A stretch of DNA of 64,000 nt, taken from contig SFJH01000002.1 of the NCBI GenBank assembly GCA_004555155.1, positions 1 through 64,000 of the forward strand, read 5' to 3'. Shown here piece by piece: positions 17,722 through 26,787 of this stretch. The position numbers and the translations under genes are program-made. This DNA is from Clostridiales bacterium (GTDB lineage: Bacteria > Bacillota > Clostridia > Christensenellales > Aristaeellaceae). The notes below the pieces were generated by a model. That model did no database searches, was not told the DNA's origin, and was given only the letters and a program-made list of their open reading frames with translations. The stretch's first letter is position 1. Each line of letters opens with the position of its first letter.

Positions 17722-18459
17722 CTACGCATTCCCACGCCGCGCAACCACCAGGAATCGGTGCTCTGTCGTTTCAATAAAGCCGCGCGCCCCGATCTCGCGC
17801 TGAACGTCCAGCAGCCTGTCAAAGCAGCGCTCCACGGTAAAGCCCGGGAATTCCCATTCGATCACCCTCGCATGGAACACCAGCGCGCCCGTATCAAAGA
17901 AGCGGCATGGATTGAAGCACTCCTGCGCGCGCAGAATCTCAAATCCCGCGCGCCCCAGCCATTCGACATTGTGCGCCAGATCATGCGCCGAAGGCGGCGG
18001 CGCGAAGCCCAGTCTCTTACGCAGGTCAATGCAGTTTTGCCCGCCCACCTGCTGCGTCACAAACCATCCGCCCGGCTTCAATGCCCGCGCCGCCTCGTCC
18101 GCACTGAAGCATTCATGCCGATTGATCACGCGGTCAAAGAGCCCGTCGGCAAAGGGCAGCGGCCCGTCCCCGCTCCACTCGCGCACGTCGACGCCCAGCG
18201 GCGCCAGGCGCTCGCGGCACAGCGCCAGATTCGGCGCATAGCCCTCGGTTACCGCAGTGTTCTCCAGCGGATGCGCCAGCGTGCGCAGAAATTCTCCTCC
18301 GCCCGTGCCCATGTCCAGAAGGCGGTGCTCCGGCTTCAGCCCGTCCAGCACCTCCCCGCGATAGTCCCAGGGCAGCGGATCGCTTTTCTGCCGTCCCGCC
18401 AGATGGGAAAAGTCCCAGCCGCTGAAGGCGTGCTCTTCCTCCGCCTTCCATATCTTCAT
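17722..18459 (-). CDS. Class I SAM-dependent methyltransferase
   Basis: A 245-residue Rossmann-fold methyltransferase. Motif I reads LLDMGTGGGEF, followed by the acidic second strand, VINRHECFSADEAARALKPGGWFV for motifs IV-V, and a C-terminal substrate cap. The substrate is unknown; similar stand-alone proteins are usually annotated only as class I methyltransferases. The ATG at 18459 is chosen because the domain begins there and GGAAAC lies upstream; the open frame continues to 18594 with no domain content. Confidence 0.8.
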   Translation of the reverse strand: MKIWKAEEEHAFSGWDFSHLAGRQKSDPLPWDYRGEVLDGLKPEHRLLDMGTGGGEFLRTLAHPLENTAVTEGYAPNLALCRERLAPLGVDVREWSGDGPLPFADGLFDRVINRHECFSADEAARALKPGGWFVTQQVGGQNCIDLRKRLGFAPPPSAHDLAHNVEWLGRAGFEILRAQECFNPCRFFDTGALVFHARVIEWEFPGFTVERCFDRLLDVQREIGARGFIETTEHRFLVVARRGNA

Positions 18460-18660
18460 CCAGTTTCCGGTCTCTTTCACGCAAACTGCCCCTTTGCTTT
18501 GCGGAATTCCGTTCAACCACCGGCGCAGTTTGCTGCGACAAGCCAATTCCCCCGGCTGCGTCCGCTGCGGACAAGTCCGCGCCGGGGAAATCATTCGCTC
18601 CTTTCGCTATGCGCCACCTCCTTTCCATTCTACCATGTTCTCCGGCCGCCGGTCAAGCGC

Positions 18661-19653
18661 TCAGTTCCCCAGGCGCACCTCTGCCGACAGGCCAATCCGA
18701 TCCAGCGCTTCTTCCGTGCGAATCCGCACCGCATACCCCTCCTGCGACGGGAGCCTGCATACGGATTCCACCGTGCCGGACAGCTCCGTCTCCTCGTCTG
18801 AGGCCAGCACCACTCCGGCGGAATCCCCGGGCCGGATGCAGGCGGCCGTGGCTTCGTCCACACAGATCTCCACGACAATCCCGTCGAGCGGCGCCACATA
18901 CGCCACTGTCTGGCCGCGCTCCACGCGCTCCCCCTGCGAGATCAGCGTCCCGGTGACGATGCCGGCGGTCTCGCAGACGAATCGCAAATCCTGCCCGTCC
19001 GCAATTCTGTACAGCAGCTCGCCCCGCTCCACCGGCTCGCCCTCCGAGACGCAGAGCTCCACCAGCCTGCCCTCCGCCGCATAGCTTTCCGTTTCGGAGG
19101 CAAGCACCGTGCCCGCGCCCAGGCATTGCGCTGAAGAGAACGCGTCGTCCCGGTACAGCCTGACGGCCTCGCCGACATACAGCTCTCCGCCGATGGTTCG
19201 CACCTGATACCCGTCGTCATCCACATCCGTCACCACGCCCACCGCGCGATGCGTGCCGTCCACCTTACAGCGGACGTATACCTGCTCGCCCATCTGCACC
19301 CACTGCGTCCGGGGCGATTCATACGCCCCGCCCACCGTGCAGCAGATCGTATACAGCTCCACCGGCGCGAGCTCCAGCACTGTGCCGCTCACATCCTGAC
19401 CTTCCGCCGCGTGCAAAACTGCCACCGTGCCATCCTGCGCCGCGAATACCGGAGACGCAGCCACGGTTCCAAGCACATCGCCGACCTCCACCGCGTCGCC
19501 CGGCCCGACGCACAGCGCATCCACCACGCCGCCCGCATCGGCGGCAACGGCGCTGACCTGCGTCGCCACCGTCTCGCCGGCAAACACCTCGGCCAGGGCC
19601 GGGACGCACAGCACGCTCAGCGCAAGGAAACAGCTCCACGCTCTCTTCCACAT
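18661..19653 (-). CDS. Secreted HlyD/RND-type adaptor-like protein (adaptor 3)
   Basis: A 330-residue exported protein: signal peptide (about residues 1-22, cleavage after ALA) then several lipoyl/biotinyl-like half-motifs and beta-barrel strands typical of membrane-fusion adaptors (GGVVDALCVGPGDAVEVGDVL and later repeats GELLYRIADG, GQTVAYVA). No coiled-coil hairpin is obvious and there is no lipobox. It resembles adaptor 2 two genes upstream. Start at 19653 has GGAGGT before it, just 4 bases after the lipoprotein gene. Last gene of the six-gene export operon. Confidence 0.7.
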   Translation of the reverse strand: MWKRAWSCFLALSVLCVPALAEVFAGETVATQVSAVAADAGGVVDALCVGPGDAVEVGDVLGTVAASPVFAAQDGTVAVLHAAEGQDVSGTVLELAPVELYTICCTVGGAYESPRTQWVQMGEQVYVRCKVDGTHRAVGVVTDVDDDGYQVRTIGGELYVGEAVRLYRDDAFSSAQCLGAGTVLASETESYAAEGRLVELCVSEGEPVERGELLYRIADGQDLRFVCETAGIVTGTLISQGERVERGQTVAYVAPLDGIVVEICVDEATAACIRPGDSAGVVLASDEETELSGTVESVCRLPSQEGYAVRIRTEEALDRIGLSAEVRLGN

Positions 19654-19657
19654 GTTC

Positions 19658-20830
19658 TCAACCTCCAGACAGCTCCAGATTGCCATCGGCATTCAGACGG
19701 TATTCCGCTCCGTCAACAGCAGCCGTCACGCCGCTCGCATCCACCGTCCACAGATAGTCCTTCGAAACATAGCCCGACGCGCACAGCTCTCCATAGACGG
19801 CGCCGGAGAGCTTCATTTCCGTGTCGAACCCGATCTCCGCATCGTCGATTGCCAGCACCAGCACGGATATCCCGCTGATCTTCAGCGTCTTCAGCGCGGC
19901 TCCGCTCAGCTGCCACTGATTTCCGCCGTCCACCGGCGTCAGATACAGCCGCTCGGCGTCAATGCGCGCGGTAAACCGCTGCGCACCGCCGTCCAGCATC
20001 ACATCCAGCGATGTACCGCCCAGCTCCAGCGCCTGCATCGGCGCATCGCCGGTCTCCAGCGCCACGCTGCCATACAGGCGCATATCCTTCGTGCCGGATG
20101 CGTGCGCGTCGGTCAGCGCCTCGCCGGGGATGACGCGAAAGCCCTGTTCTTCTCCGGGCGCGTCCCCTCCGCCGCCAGCGGCGGCAAAGCCGCCGCTGGG
20201 ACGGCTGCCGCCGAAGCCGCCGGGAAAGCTTCCGCCCGGTCTGCCGCCCGGCTGCTGCGCAATGGCGAAGACCAGTTCGCCCCAGACGACGGAGCCATCC
20301 GCCTGCACCGCGCCGATGCGCAGCGTATACGGGCCTGTCGCCCAGTCCGCCGCGCTGATCTCCAGCCGCATTTCATCAGGAGCCTCAAGCGCCGTCGTTA
20401 CGCACTCGGAATCGGCAATCTCCGCCGCAAATCCCACAGCTTCTCCCGCATAGCTCCACACGAACGAGATCCTGTCCTCGGGCGAAGCGCAGATCACCTG
20501 CCAGACGCCGTCCTGCTGCACCGCTTCTCCCTCGATGCGGATCAGCGGCGCGTCATCCGCCGGTTCCGGCGACTCCGCGGGAACGTCCGTCGGGGGGACG
20601 GACTCAGGCGGAGCGGTTGCGTCCGGTTCATCCGAGGGCTGCGGCGTCTCCTCGGGGAACGTCGTCTCCTCCGGCTCAGGCGTTTCCAGCGGCAGCGCAG
20701 GTGCTTCCGTCGTTTCGTCAGACGCGTCTGTCGGCGGCGGAAGCACCGGCTCCGGTTCCTCCGCGCAGCCAACGGACAGCAGCATCGCCATGATTACCGC
20801 CGCGCAGAGCGCGCGTTTACTGCTCCGCAT
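19658..20830 (-). CDS. Putative lipoprotein with Pro/Glu-rich linker
   Basis: About 390 residues. A signal peptide ends in LLSVGC, an acceptable lipobox, so it is probably lipid-anchored. Then comes a long acidic Pro/Thr/Glu-rich linker (about 20-95), a beta-domain, a short Gly-rich stretch with GGF repeats (about 195-220), and a C-terminal beta-rich domain rich in LSGA, LKISGI and LSGAVYG strands (beta-helix-like). Function unknown. Position between adaptors 2 and 3 implies a role at the cell-surface end of the exporter. The exact start among three nearby ATGs (20830, 20836, 20857) is uncertain; all overlap the upstream gene. Confidence 0.65.
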   Translation of the reverse strand: MRSSKRALCAAVIMAMLLSVGCAEEPEPVLPPPTDASDETTEAPALPLETPEPEETTFPEETPQPSDEPDATAPPESVPPTDVPAESPEPADDAPLIRIEGEAVQQDGVWQVICASPEDRISFVWSYAGEAVGFAAEIADSECVTTALEAPDEMRLEISAADWATGPYTLRIGAVQADGSVVWGELVFAIAQQPGGRPGGSFPGGFGGSRPSGGFAAAGGGGDAPGEEQGFRVIPGEALTDAHASGTKDMRLYGSVALETGDAPMQALELGGTSLDVMLDGGAQRFTARIDAERLYLTPVDGGNQWQLSGAALKTLKISGISVLVLAIDDAEIGFDTEMKLSGAVYGELCASGYVSKDYLWTVDASGVTAAVDGAEYRLNADGNLELSGG

Positions 20831-21938
20831 CTTCATCCGCCTCATCGCCGGTTCCATCCTTCGTCGTCACGATGGCGCTCATGCCATAGCGCGTGTTTTC
20901 GTCGGCTTCAAAATCCACATAGACGGCATAGGTCACGCCGTCTGCATTCTCACCATTTCCGGCAGATTCCGTGGCAATGTGCGAGATGCCCGTGATGACG
21001 CCGTCGTAGGTCACTTCTTCATCCTGATTCCAGAGCAGCTCCACGGTCACCTGATCGCCTTCCCGGATTGATCCCAGATCGCTCTCGGAAATCTGCGCGA
21101 CCACGCGCATGGCATTCGCTGGATAGATCACCGCCGCCACGCTGTCCTTCTGCACATTCCCGCCCTGCTGCACGTTCAGCTGCGCCACCACGCCGTCCGT
21201 CTGTGCGGCCAGAGCGCTGCCGCTCATGTAAAATCCGTCGAAGGCGCCGTCCAGCGTCTCAAACAGCAGATCGCCCCGCCGGACGCTGTCGCCGTCGGAC
21301 ACGGCCAGGGACACGATGCTGCCGCTGCCGGTCACAGCCGTCGGATTCGTGCGGGCCAGGGCGCCGCGGCCGATGCGGCTGGCCGCCTTGCAGCTCTCCT
21401 CGCGGAAGACGCTGACCGTCTCGCCGATCAGGAATTCGCCGTCCGTCACCTCCACGGTGTAGTCTGTTCCCTGAATGGACGTAATGACGCCTTCGCCCGT
21501 ATGCGCGCCGTCGGAATAGCAGCTCAGATAAACCCGCTCGCCCACGCGGACAAACTTGTTCTCCGTAGTATTGTACGCATTTTCCGTAGAAGCCGCGATG
21601 GTGTAGCGCCGCTCGCCCTCGATGTACATCACCGCGCCGTAGCGCGCGGCCACGTTCTCCGCCGAATCCCCCGGCACGCCGAACACGCCGGTCACGACGC
21701 CGTCCTCCGGGGCATAGACCTTCTGCGTCGAGAGCGTCGCCAGCACATCGCCGGCTTTCACCGCCTGGCCGACTTCCGCCTGAACCTGCTCCACCGTGCC
21801 GCCAATGGGCGCGTAAACCTCAACCGTCCCGTTCACATCCACCGTGCCGCTGAAGGAGATGGACTCCGCCAGCGCGCCCTGAGCCAACAGCAGACACGCC
21901 GCCGCTCCTGCCGCAATCCTTCTGAAGCTGATTTTCAT
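20817..21938 (-). CDS. Secreted HlyD/RND-type adaptor-like protein (adaptor 2)
   Basis: A 373-residue exported protein with signal peptide (cleavage near GALA|E), an N-terminal lipoyl-like strand set (VEVYAPIGGTVEQVQAEVG), a second half-motif (LAAQTDGVVAQLNVQQGG), and a C-terminal beta-barrel region. It ends in an acidic tail. It lacks a lipobox and a membrane anchor. AGGAGG precedes the ATG. It follows the MacB-like permease by 25 bases in the same operon and is a relative of adaptor 3. Confidence 0.75.
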   Translation of the reverse strand: MKISFRRIAAGAAACLLLAQGALAESISFSGTVDVNGTVEVYAPIGGTVEQVQAEVGQAVKAGDVLATLSTQKVYAPEDGVVTGVFGVPGDSAENVAARYGAVMYIEGERRYTIAASTENAYNTTENKFVRVGERVYLSCYSDGAHTGEGVITSIQGTDYTVEVTDGEFLIGETVSVFREESCKAASRIGRGALARTNPTAVTGSGSIVSLAVSDGDSVRRGDLLFETLDGAFDGFYMSGSALAAQTDGVVAQLNVQQGGNVQKDSVAAVIYPANAMRVVAQISESDLGSIREGDQVTVELLWNQDEEVTYDGVITGISHIATESAGNGENADGVTYAVYVDFEADENTRYGMSAIVTTKDGTGDEADEDAEQ

Positions 21939-21963
21939 GGAAATATCCTCCTTTATCCTGGTC

Positions 21964-23175
21964 CTAAATGGATCTCAGTGCGTCAATGGGGTTCAGCTGG
22001 CTGGCCTTTCGCGCAGGCGCCCAGCCAAACACGATGCCGACGGCTGCGGAGAAGCCTACGCCCAGCGCAATGGCTTCGACCGACAGCACGAATTCCGCGC
22101 CCAGCATCCGGCACAGGCCGAAGGACAGCGCCAGTCCCAGCACCACGCCGGTCAGTCCGCCGATCACGGACAGCAAAAACGATTCGATCAGAAACTGCGC
22201 CTGAATCTGCCAGGGCAGTGCGCCAAGCGCCTTCTTCAGGCCGATCTCCGCGGTGCGCTCCGTCACGGAGGTCAGCATCATGTTCATGATGCCGATTCCG
22301 CCGACCACCAGCGCGATGGACGCAATGCCCGCCAGCAGCGCGGTCATCATGGAGAGCATCTCCTCCATGGTATCCTCGATGCCGCTCAGGGTGGTCACCG
22401 TGAAGCAGTCCTCCTCAAAGCTGAACATGGCGTCCATACTGGCCTCGATCCGATCCGCCGCGGCCTCGGAGTCCGCGCCCTCGGAGAGATACACAGTAAA
22501 GGCCGTCACCGCATTGGCGTTGTTCATCTTCAGCGCCGTTGTATACGGCATGAGAATGTCCGCGCTGCCGCTGAGCATGCTTGCGATGCTCTCGGTGCCG
22601 TCGTCGGAAAACAGACCGACCACCAGAAAGGGAATGCCGTCGATGTACAGATTTTCGCCCACGGGATCCACGCCGTAGAAGAAGGCGTCCACCATGTCCT
22701 GATCGATCAGGCAGACAAACGACATATTGTCGCAATCGACGATATTCAGCGCGCGTCCGCGGGCAACCACTTCGTCGTTGGTGTGAAAGTAATACGGACT
22801 CTTGCCGGAAACGGAGACGCCCGTTTCATAGCTGCCGCCGCGGGAAACGCGGGCGCTCAGCGATACGGTCGGCGTAATGCCGTCGACGCTGTCCAGCCCG
22901 GAGAGCTCGGAGAGCTCGCCGTCCGTCAGGCCCGATTTCAGATCGCTGCCCGTGATCGAAACCATCAGCGTGCCCGCGCCCATGGACGAAAAGGAGCTGG
23001 ACAGCGAACCCGAAACGCCCGAAACCGTCGTGATCAGCGCAATCACCGCCGTCACGCCGATCATGATGCCCAGTACCGTCAGAAACGACCGGACGCGGTT
23101 GTTCAGGATATTGCTCAGGGACATCGACACGCATTCCTTCAGCATGCCAATCGTTCCAAAGGCCGCTCTAAGCAT
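21964..23175 (-). CDS. MacB/FtsX-type ABC transporter permease
   Basis: A 403-residue permease: one N-terminal membrane helix (FLTVLGIMIGVTAVIALI), a large extracytoplasmic MacB_PCD domain (about 50-270), and three C-terminal helices of the FtsX domain (about 285-400). This mechanotransmission layout is used to move peptides, lipoproteins or antibiotics from the outer leaflet rather than across the membrane. Its ATG at 23175 overlaps the ATPase stop by 8 bases; GGAGGGAGG lies upstream. Confidence 0.9.
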   Translation of the reverse strand: MLRAAFGTIGMLKECVSMSLSNILNNRVRSFLTVLGIMIGVTAVIALITTVSGVSGSLSSSFSSMGAGTLMVSITGSDLKSGLTDGELSELSGLDSVDGITPTVSLSARVSRGGSYETGVSVSGKSPYYFHTNDEVVARGRALNIVDCDNMSFVCLIDQDMVDAFFYGVDPVGENLYIDGIPFLVVGLFSDDGTESIASMLSGSADILMPYTTALKMNNANAVTAFTVYLSEGADSEAAADRIEASMDAMFSFEEDCFTVTTLSGIEDTMEEMLSMMTALLAGIASIALVVGGIGIMNMMLTSVTERTAEIGLKKALGALPWQIQAQFLIESFLLSVIGGLTGVVLGLALSFGLCRMLGAEFVLSVEAIALGVGFSAAVGIVFGWAPARKASQLNPIDALRSI

Positions 23176-23866
23176 CCTCGCACCCGCCTCCCTCCTGCAA
23201 TTCGCCGTCGATAATGTGCACCACGCGGCGGGCATGGGCGGCGATCTTCATATCGTGGGTGATCATGATGATGGTTCGTCCCTCTGCGCTCAATTCGGAA
23301 AACAGCTCCATGACCTGAGCTCCCGTCTTCTGATCCAGCGAACCGGTCGGCTCATCGGCCAGCAGAATCGTCGGATTGCCCACGAGGGCGCGCGCAATGG
23401 CCACGCGCTGCTGCTGTCCGCCGGAGAGCTGGTTCGGATAGTGTCCGCTGCGGTCCGTCAGACCCACGCGCTCCAGCATCCGTTCCGCACGCCTGCGGCG
23501 CTCCCTGGGGGGCACGCCCGCATAGACCAGCGGAAGCTCCACGTTTTTCTGCGCCGTCAGCCGCGGCAGCAGCTGGGAATTCTGAAAAATGAAGCCGATC
23601 TCCCGGCTGCGCATTTGCGCCAGCTCTCCCTCGGACAGATCCTCTATGCGCCGGCCGTGCAGGATATAGCTGCCGGAGGTCGCCACGTCCAGGCAGCCAA
23701 TGATGTTCATCAGCGTGCTCTTTCCGCTGCCGGAGGGCCCCAGCACGGACAGGTATTCGCCTTCGGCGACGTCCAAGTCGACATCCTTCAGAATCCTCAT
23801 ATCCTCGTCGCCCATCCGATAAACCTTGTTGATGCCGCGCATTTCAAAGAAGATCTCTGCGCTCAT
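23168..23866 (-). CDS. MacB/LolD-type ABC transporter ATP-binding protein
   Basis: A 232-residue ATPase with Walker [11 protein letters not shown]-loop [11 protein letters not shown], signature LSGGQQQR, Walker B ILLADEPT and H-loop ITHD. The sequence is typical of the LolD/MacB subfamily that pairs with FtsX-like permeases. ATG overlaps the stop of adaptor 1 by four bases. Second gene of the operon. Confidence 0.93.
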   Translation of the reverse strand: MSAEIFFEMRGINKVYRMGDEDMRILKDVDLDVAEGEYLSVLGPSGSGKSTLMNIIGCLDVATSGSYILHGRRIEDLSEGELAQMRSREIGFIFQNSQLLPRLTAQKNVELPLVYAGVPPRERRRRAERMLERVGLTDRSGHYPNQLSGGQQQRVAIARALVGNPTILLADEPTGSLDQKTGAQVMELFSELSAEGRTIIMITHDMKIAAHARRVVHIIDGELQEGGGCEDA

Positions 23867-24912
23867 CGGCTGCCACCGCCCGTTCCGCCCCGGCCTTCGA
23901 AGCCTCCGCTGGGCATATCGCCGCTGGGCGGCGCAAAGCCTCCGGACATCTCGCCGCCGAAGTTTCCGCGTCCGCCGGCGTTCCCGGCTGCGGGGTTCAT
24001 CTGCTGGGCGCCGAACAGGCTGGACATCAGTCCGCTCAGCCCGTTGGCCACCGCCGTGGTCTGCGCCTCCACATAGACCTCGTCGCCCTCGGAAAGTCCG
24101 CTGACGATCTCCACATAGTTGCCGTTGCTGACGCCGACCTCCACGTCAATCCGTTCGAGCTCGCCCGTATCGCCGTACATCCAGACATAGGCGCTGTTGG
24201 TTTCGTCAAAGCTCAGCGCATCCATCTTGAGCACGACCACATTTTCAGCCTCCTCCTGGGGGACGGACACCGTCGCCTGCATGCCCGGATAGATGCCCTC
24301 GTCCACGTCCACAAGAGCCACTGCCGTATAATAGGCCACCGAGCCGCCGGAGGAGATGTAGTCGATGGATTCGATCCGGGATTCAAAGCTGTGCTCCGCC
24401 GCCGTAGCCGTGATCGTGCAGTTCTGGCCGACGCTGATATCCGCGATGTCGTATTCATCCACGCGGAAGGATACCTGCATGTGCTCGAAATCCGCCACCT
24501 GCATCAGCGGCGCGCCCGCCTGCACCTCGTCGCCCTCCGCGACGCTCAGGGTGTTGACGCGGCCGTCAAATTCCGCCGAAAGGGTCGTTCCATTGGCCAG
24601 GCGCAGCAGCTTGTCGCCCTCCTTCACGTCGTCGCCAACGGCGACATAGATCGTGCGCACCGTCGTCGACGCCTCGGCGGTGTAACTGGCGCTGTCGATC
24701 AGACTCAGGTTGCCGCTGAAGCTCAGCGCATTGGAAATGCTGCCGATCGTCGCCGTGTAGGCGTCGTAGGTGACCGTATACTCCTGCCTGAGCATGCAAT
24801 ATCCATACCAGCCCAGCGCGGCAATCACCGCCAGCAGCAACAGCAGCAGAAGCACCCTGCACAATCTGCGCTTCCATTTTTTTCCGTTTCTTTTCATAGG
24901 CTTGGCGTTCAA
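23863..24912 (-). CDS. RND/MacA-type membrane-anchored adaptor (adaptor 1)
   Basis: About 349 residues. One N-terminal membrane anchor (LLLLLLLAVIAALGWYGY), lipoyl half-motifs around STTVRTIYVAVGDDVKEGD and GRVNTLSVAEGDEVQAG, a beta-barrel, and a membrane-proximal domain, ending in a Gly-rich tail with repeated SGGF. It probably links the MacB-like core to partners outside. A TTG at 24912 with GGAGGT six bases upstream is the most likely start; the ATG at 24897 lacks a spaced site. First gene of the operon, divergent from the mntP riboswitch. Confidence 0.82.
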   Translation of the reverse strand: MNAKPMKRNGKKWKRRLCRVLLLLLLLAVIAALGWYGYCMLRQEYTVTYDAYTATIGSISNALSFSGNLSLIDSASYTAEASTTVRTIYVAVGDDVKEGDKLLRLANGTTLSAEFDGRVNTLSVAEGDEVQAGAPLMQVADFEHMQVSFRVDEYDIADISVGQNCTITATAAEHSFESRIESIDYISSGGSVAYYTAVALVDVDEGIYPGMQATVSVPQEEAENVVVLKMDALSFDETNSAYVWMYGDTGELERIDVEVGVSNGNYVEIVSGLSEGDEVYVEAQTTAVANGLSGLMSSLFGAQQMNPAAGNAGGRGNFGGEMSGGFAPPSGDMPSGGFEGRGGTGGGSR

Positions 24913-25033
24913 AGTACGCACCTCCAAGATCTTCCAGATTCCTTTTTGAGTATATTGGAAATTTTTTTCCGCGTTTGAACAAAATGTGGACAAACCATGA
25001 ATTCACAAATTGTTTTCAGATTGTTCATTCCTC

Positions 25034-25062
25034 TTGACAGGCAATGGGATCCATGATAGAAT
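25034..25062 (+). promoter_or_regulatory. Promoter of the mntP riboswitch transcript
   Basis: TTGACA (25034-25039), 17-base spacer, TAGAAT (25057-25062). Confidence 0.85.
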
Positions 25063-25074
25063 GCTCCTTACAGA

Positions 25075-25210
25075 ACGCCCGTGAGGGAGTAGTTTGCGCG
25101 AAAGCGTGGCCGGTCAACACACTGATCCGCCGATGGGATCTGGCCTGCCTTAATGAACGAGACTCATGTGCATGATCCGCGAGCAACCGGTCATGCGCGA
25201 TGGGTCTTTT
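25075..25210 (+). promoter_or_regulatory. yybP-ykoY manganese riboswitch with terminator platform
   Basis: The leader carries the conserved elements of the Mn2+-sensing yybP-ykoY aptamer in order: GGGAGTAG (25085-25092), GGTCAACAC (25112-25120), CTGCCTTAATG, then CGAGAC before 25164. GTGAG (25081-25085) can pair with CTCAT (25163-25167) to close P1; the same CTCAT can pair with ATGGG (25200-25204) as part of a long hairpin ending in TTTT (25207-25210). The two folds exclude each other, so ligand binding should prevent termination and turn mntP on. Confidence 0.88.
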
Positions 25211-25247
25211 GTACGTTTACGCAAATGAAATGAAGGAAGGGTTTCTC

Positions 25248-25814
25248 TTGAATTTTTTCAGCTTGCTCCTGCTCGCCATCGGGCTCTCGATGGACGCCTT
25301 CGCCGTCGCGATCTGCAAAGGTCTCTCCACCCGCCAGCTGAACTGGAAGAAGATGGTCATCGTCGGCCTCTGGTTCGGCGGCTTCCAGGCGCTGATGCCC
25401 ACCATCGGCTATTTTCTCGGCTCCGTCTTTGAACTGTACATCACCGCCATCGACCACTGGGTGGCCTTCATCCTGCTGGCGCTGATCGGCGCGAACATGA
25501 TTCGCGAGTCCCGCTCGAAAGACGAGGAATCCGTAGACGACTCTTTCTCCTTCAAGTCCATGCTCCTGATGGCCGTCGCCACCAGCATCGACGCGCTGGC
25601 GGTGGGCATTCCCTTCCCCTCTCTGGGCGTCAACATCGTCATGGCGGCCTCATTCATCGGCGTCACCACGTTCCTTCTCTCCGCGCTGGGCGTGAAGATC
25701 GGCAATCTGTTCGGCACCCGCTACAAGGGCGCGGCCGAGCTTACGGGCGGAATCATTCTGATTCTGCTGGGTACGCAGATCCTGCTGGAGCACCTCGGAC
25801 TGCTGGTTTTCTGA
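25248..25814 (+). CDS. mntP: Manganese efflux pump MntP
   Basis: A 188-residue, six-helix membrane protein of the MntP (DUF204) family, exporting excess Mn2+. Conserved acidic residues in helices are visible in GLSMDAFAVAI and in the second half ATSIDALAVGI, the internal repeat typical of the family. The TTG at 25248 is preferred: AAGGAAGGG is spaced from it and the product then matches the usual 188 residues; the frame also opens at 25200, inside the riboswitch terminator. Regulation by the upstream manganese switch supports the assignment. Confidence 0.93.
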   Translation: MNFFSLLLLAIGLSMDAFAVAICKGLSTRQLNWKKMVIVGLWFGGFQALMPTIGYFLGSVFELYITAIDHWVAFILLALIGANMIRESRSKDEESVDDSFSFKSMLLMAVATSIDALAVGIPFPSLGVNIVMAASFIGVTTFLLSALGVKIGNLFGTRYKGAAELTGGIILILLGTQILLEHLGLLVF

Positions 25815-25823
25815 AAGACATCA

Positions 25824-25868
25824 AAAAACAGACCGAAGTCCTGAATTAAGGACTTCGGTCTGTTTTTA
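25824..25868. terminator. Bidirectional terminator between mntP and the radical SAM gene
   Basis: A 19-bp stem (25825-25843 with 25850-25868) with A-run and T-run at its base, so it works in both directions. Confidence 0.9.
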
Positions 25869-25874
25869 TCCAAT

Positions 25875-26750
25875 TCAGTCAAACAGGCTCAGCTGTACGC
25901 CGGACATCGGCTCCTCGTAGGTGCGCAGATAGTCAAATACCGGTGTTGCGCCGCGCAGAATGCCGTGCGCCGCGCAGGTTCTTTCGATTCTTTCCATCAG
26001 CTGCGCGCTGTGCGGCGACGGCAGCTCATAGGCGTTGCCGTATTCCCGAATGTAGCGCTGCCTGAGTCCGGGAAAATGCTCGTCCAGCTTGCGGTAGTAG
26101 TACTGTCGATCGCCGTCACGCAGCGTCAGTCCCAGTCCTCCGAAGAGGATGATCCCCTTCACGCCCGCGCGCACACAGATCTCCATGAGACCCGCAATGT
26201 TCTCCTCCGTATCGTTGATGAACGGCAGAATGGGCGTCAGCCAGACCACGGTCGGAATGCCCTCGTCCCGCAGGATCTCCAGCACCTCCGCCCGTCGCGA
26301 GGTATCGCAGACATTGGGCTCCACAATCCGGCAGAGCCTTGTGTCACAGGTCGTCAGCGTCATCTGCACCACGCACTTGGCGCGCGCATTGATTCGCCGG
26401 AACAGATCCAGATCCCTCAGCACCAGGTCGGACTTCGTCTGCACCGCCGCGCCAAAGCCATATTGTTCGATGATCTCCAGGCAGCGCCGCGTGAGCCGGT
26501 ATTCCCGTTCCAGCGGCAGATAGGGATCGCACATCGCGCCGGTGCCGATCATGCACCGTCTGCGCTTTCGGCGAAGCGCCTGCTCCAGCAGCTGCGGCGC
26601 GTTGACCTTGACCTCCACGTCCTCGAAGGCGTGATTCATCTGATAGCAGGTGCTTCGCGAATCGCAGTAGATACATCCGTGCGTACAGCCCCTGTACAGA
26701 TTCATGCCGTTCTGCGCGGAGAGAATCGACCTGGCCTGAACCTCGTGCAC
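25875..26750 (-). CDS. SPL-family radical SAM protein
   Basis: A 291-residue radical SAM enzyme of the spore-photoproduct-lyase-like group (COG1533). The cluster motif CTHGCIYC supplies Cys22, Cys26 and Cys29; a family-typical MIGTGAMCDPYLPLE segment and LTTCDTRLCRIVEPN follow. True SPL has an extra conserved C-terminal cysteine and about 340 residues, so this is probably a paralogue of unknown substrate. A GTG at 26750 after GGAGGTGATT is the likely start; the frame to 26798 overlaps the neighbour. Confidence 0.85.
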   Translation of the reverse strand: MHEVQARSILSAQNGMNLYRGCTHGCIYCDSRSTCYQMNHAFEDVEVKVNAPQLLEQALRRKRRRCMIGTGAMCDPYLPLEREYRLTRRCLEIIEQYGFGAAVQTKSDLVLRDLDLFRRINARAKCVVQMTLTTCDTRLCRIVEPNVCDTSRRAEVLEILRDEGIPTVVWLTPILPFINDTEENIAGLMEICVRAGVKGIILFGGLGLTLRDGDRQYYYRKLDEHFPGLRQRYIREYGNAYELPSPHSAQLMERIERTCAAHGILRGATPVFDYLRTYEEPMSGVQLSLFD

Positions 26751-26787
26751 AGAATCACCTCCGGTTTTCCACAGACCGTCTTCGGAT

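Noticed and set aside
25875..26750. True spore photoproduct lyase
   Set aside because: Radical SAM motif and family context fit, but the protein is shorter and I cannot identify the extra C-terminal catalytic cysteine in its usual setting, so only SPL-family is called.
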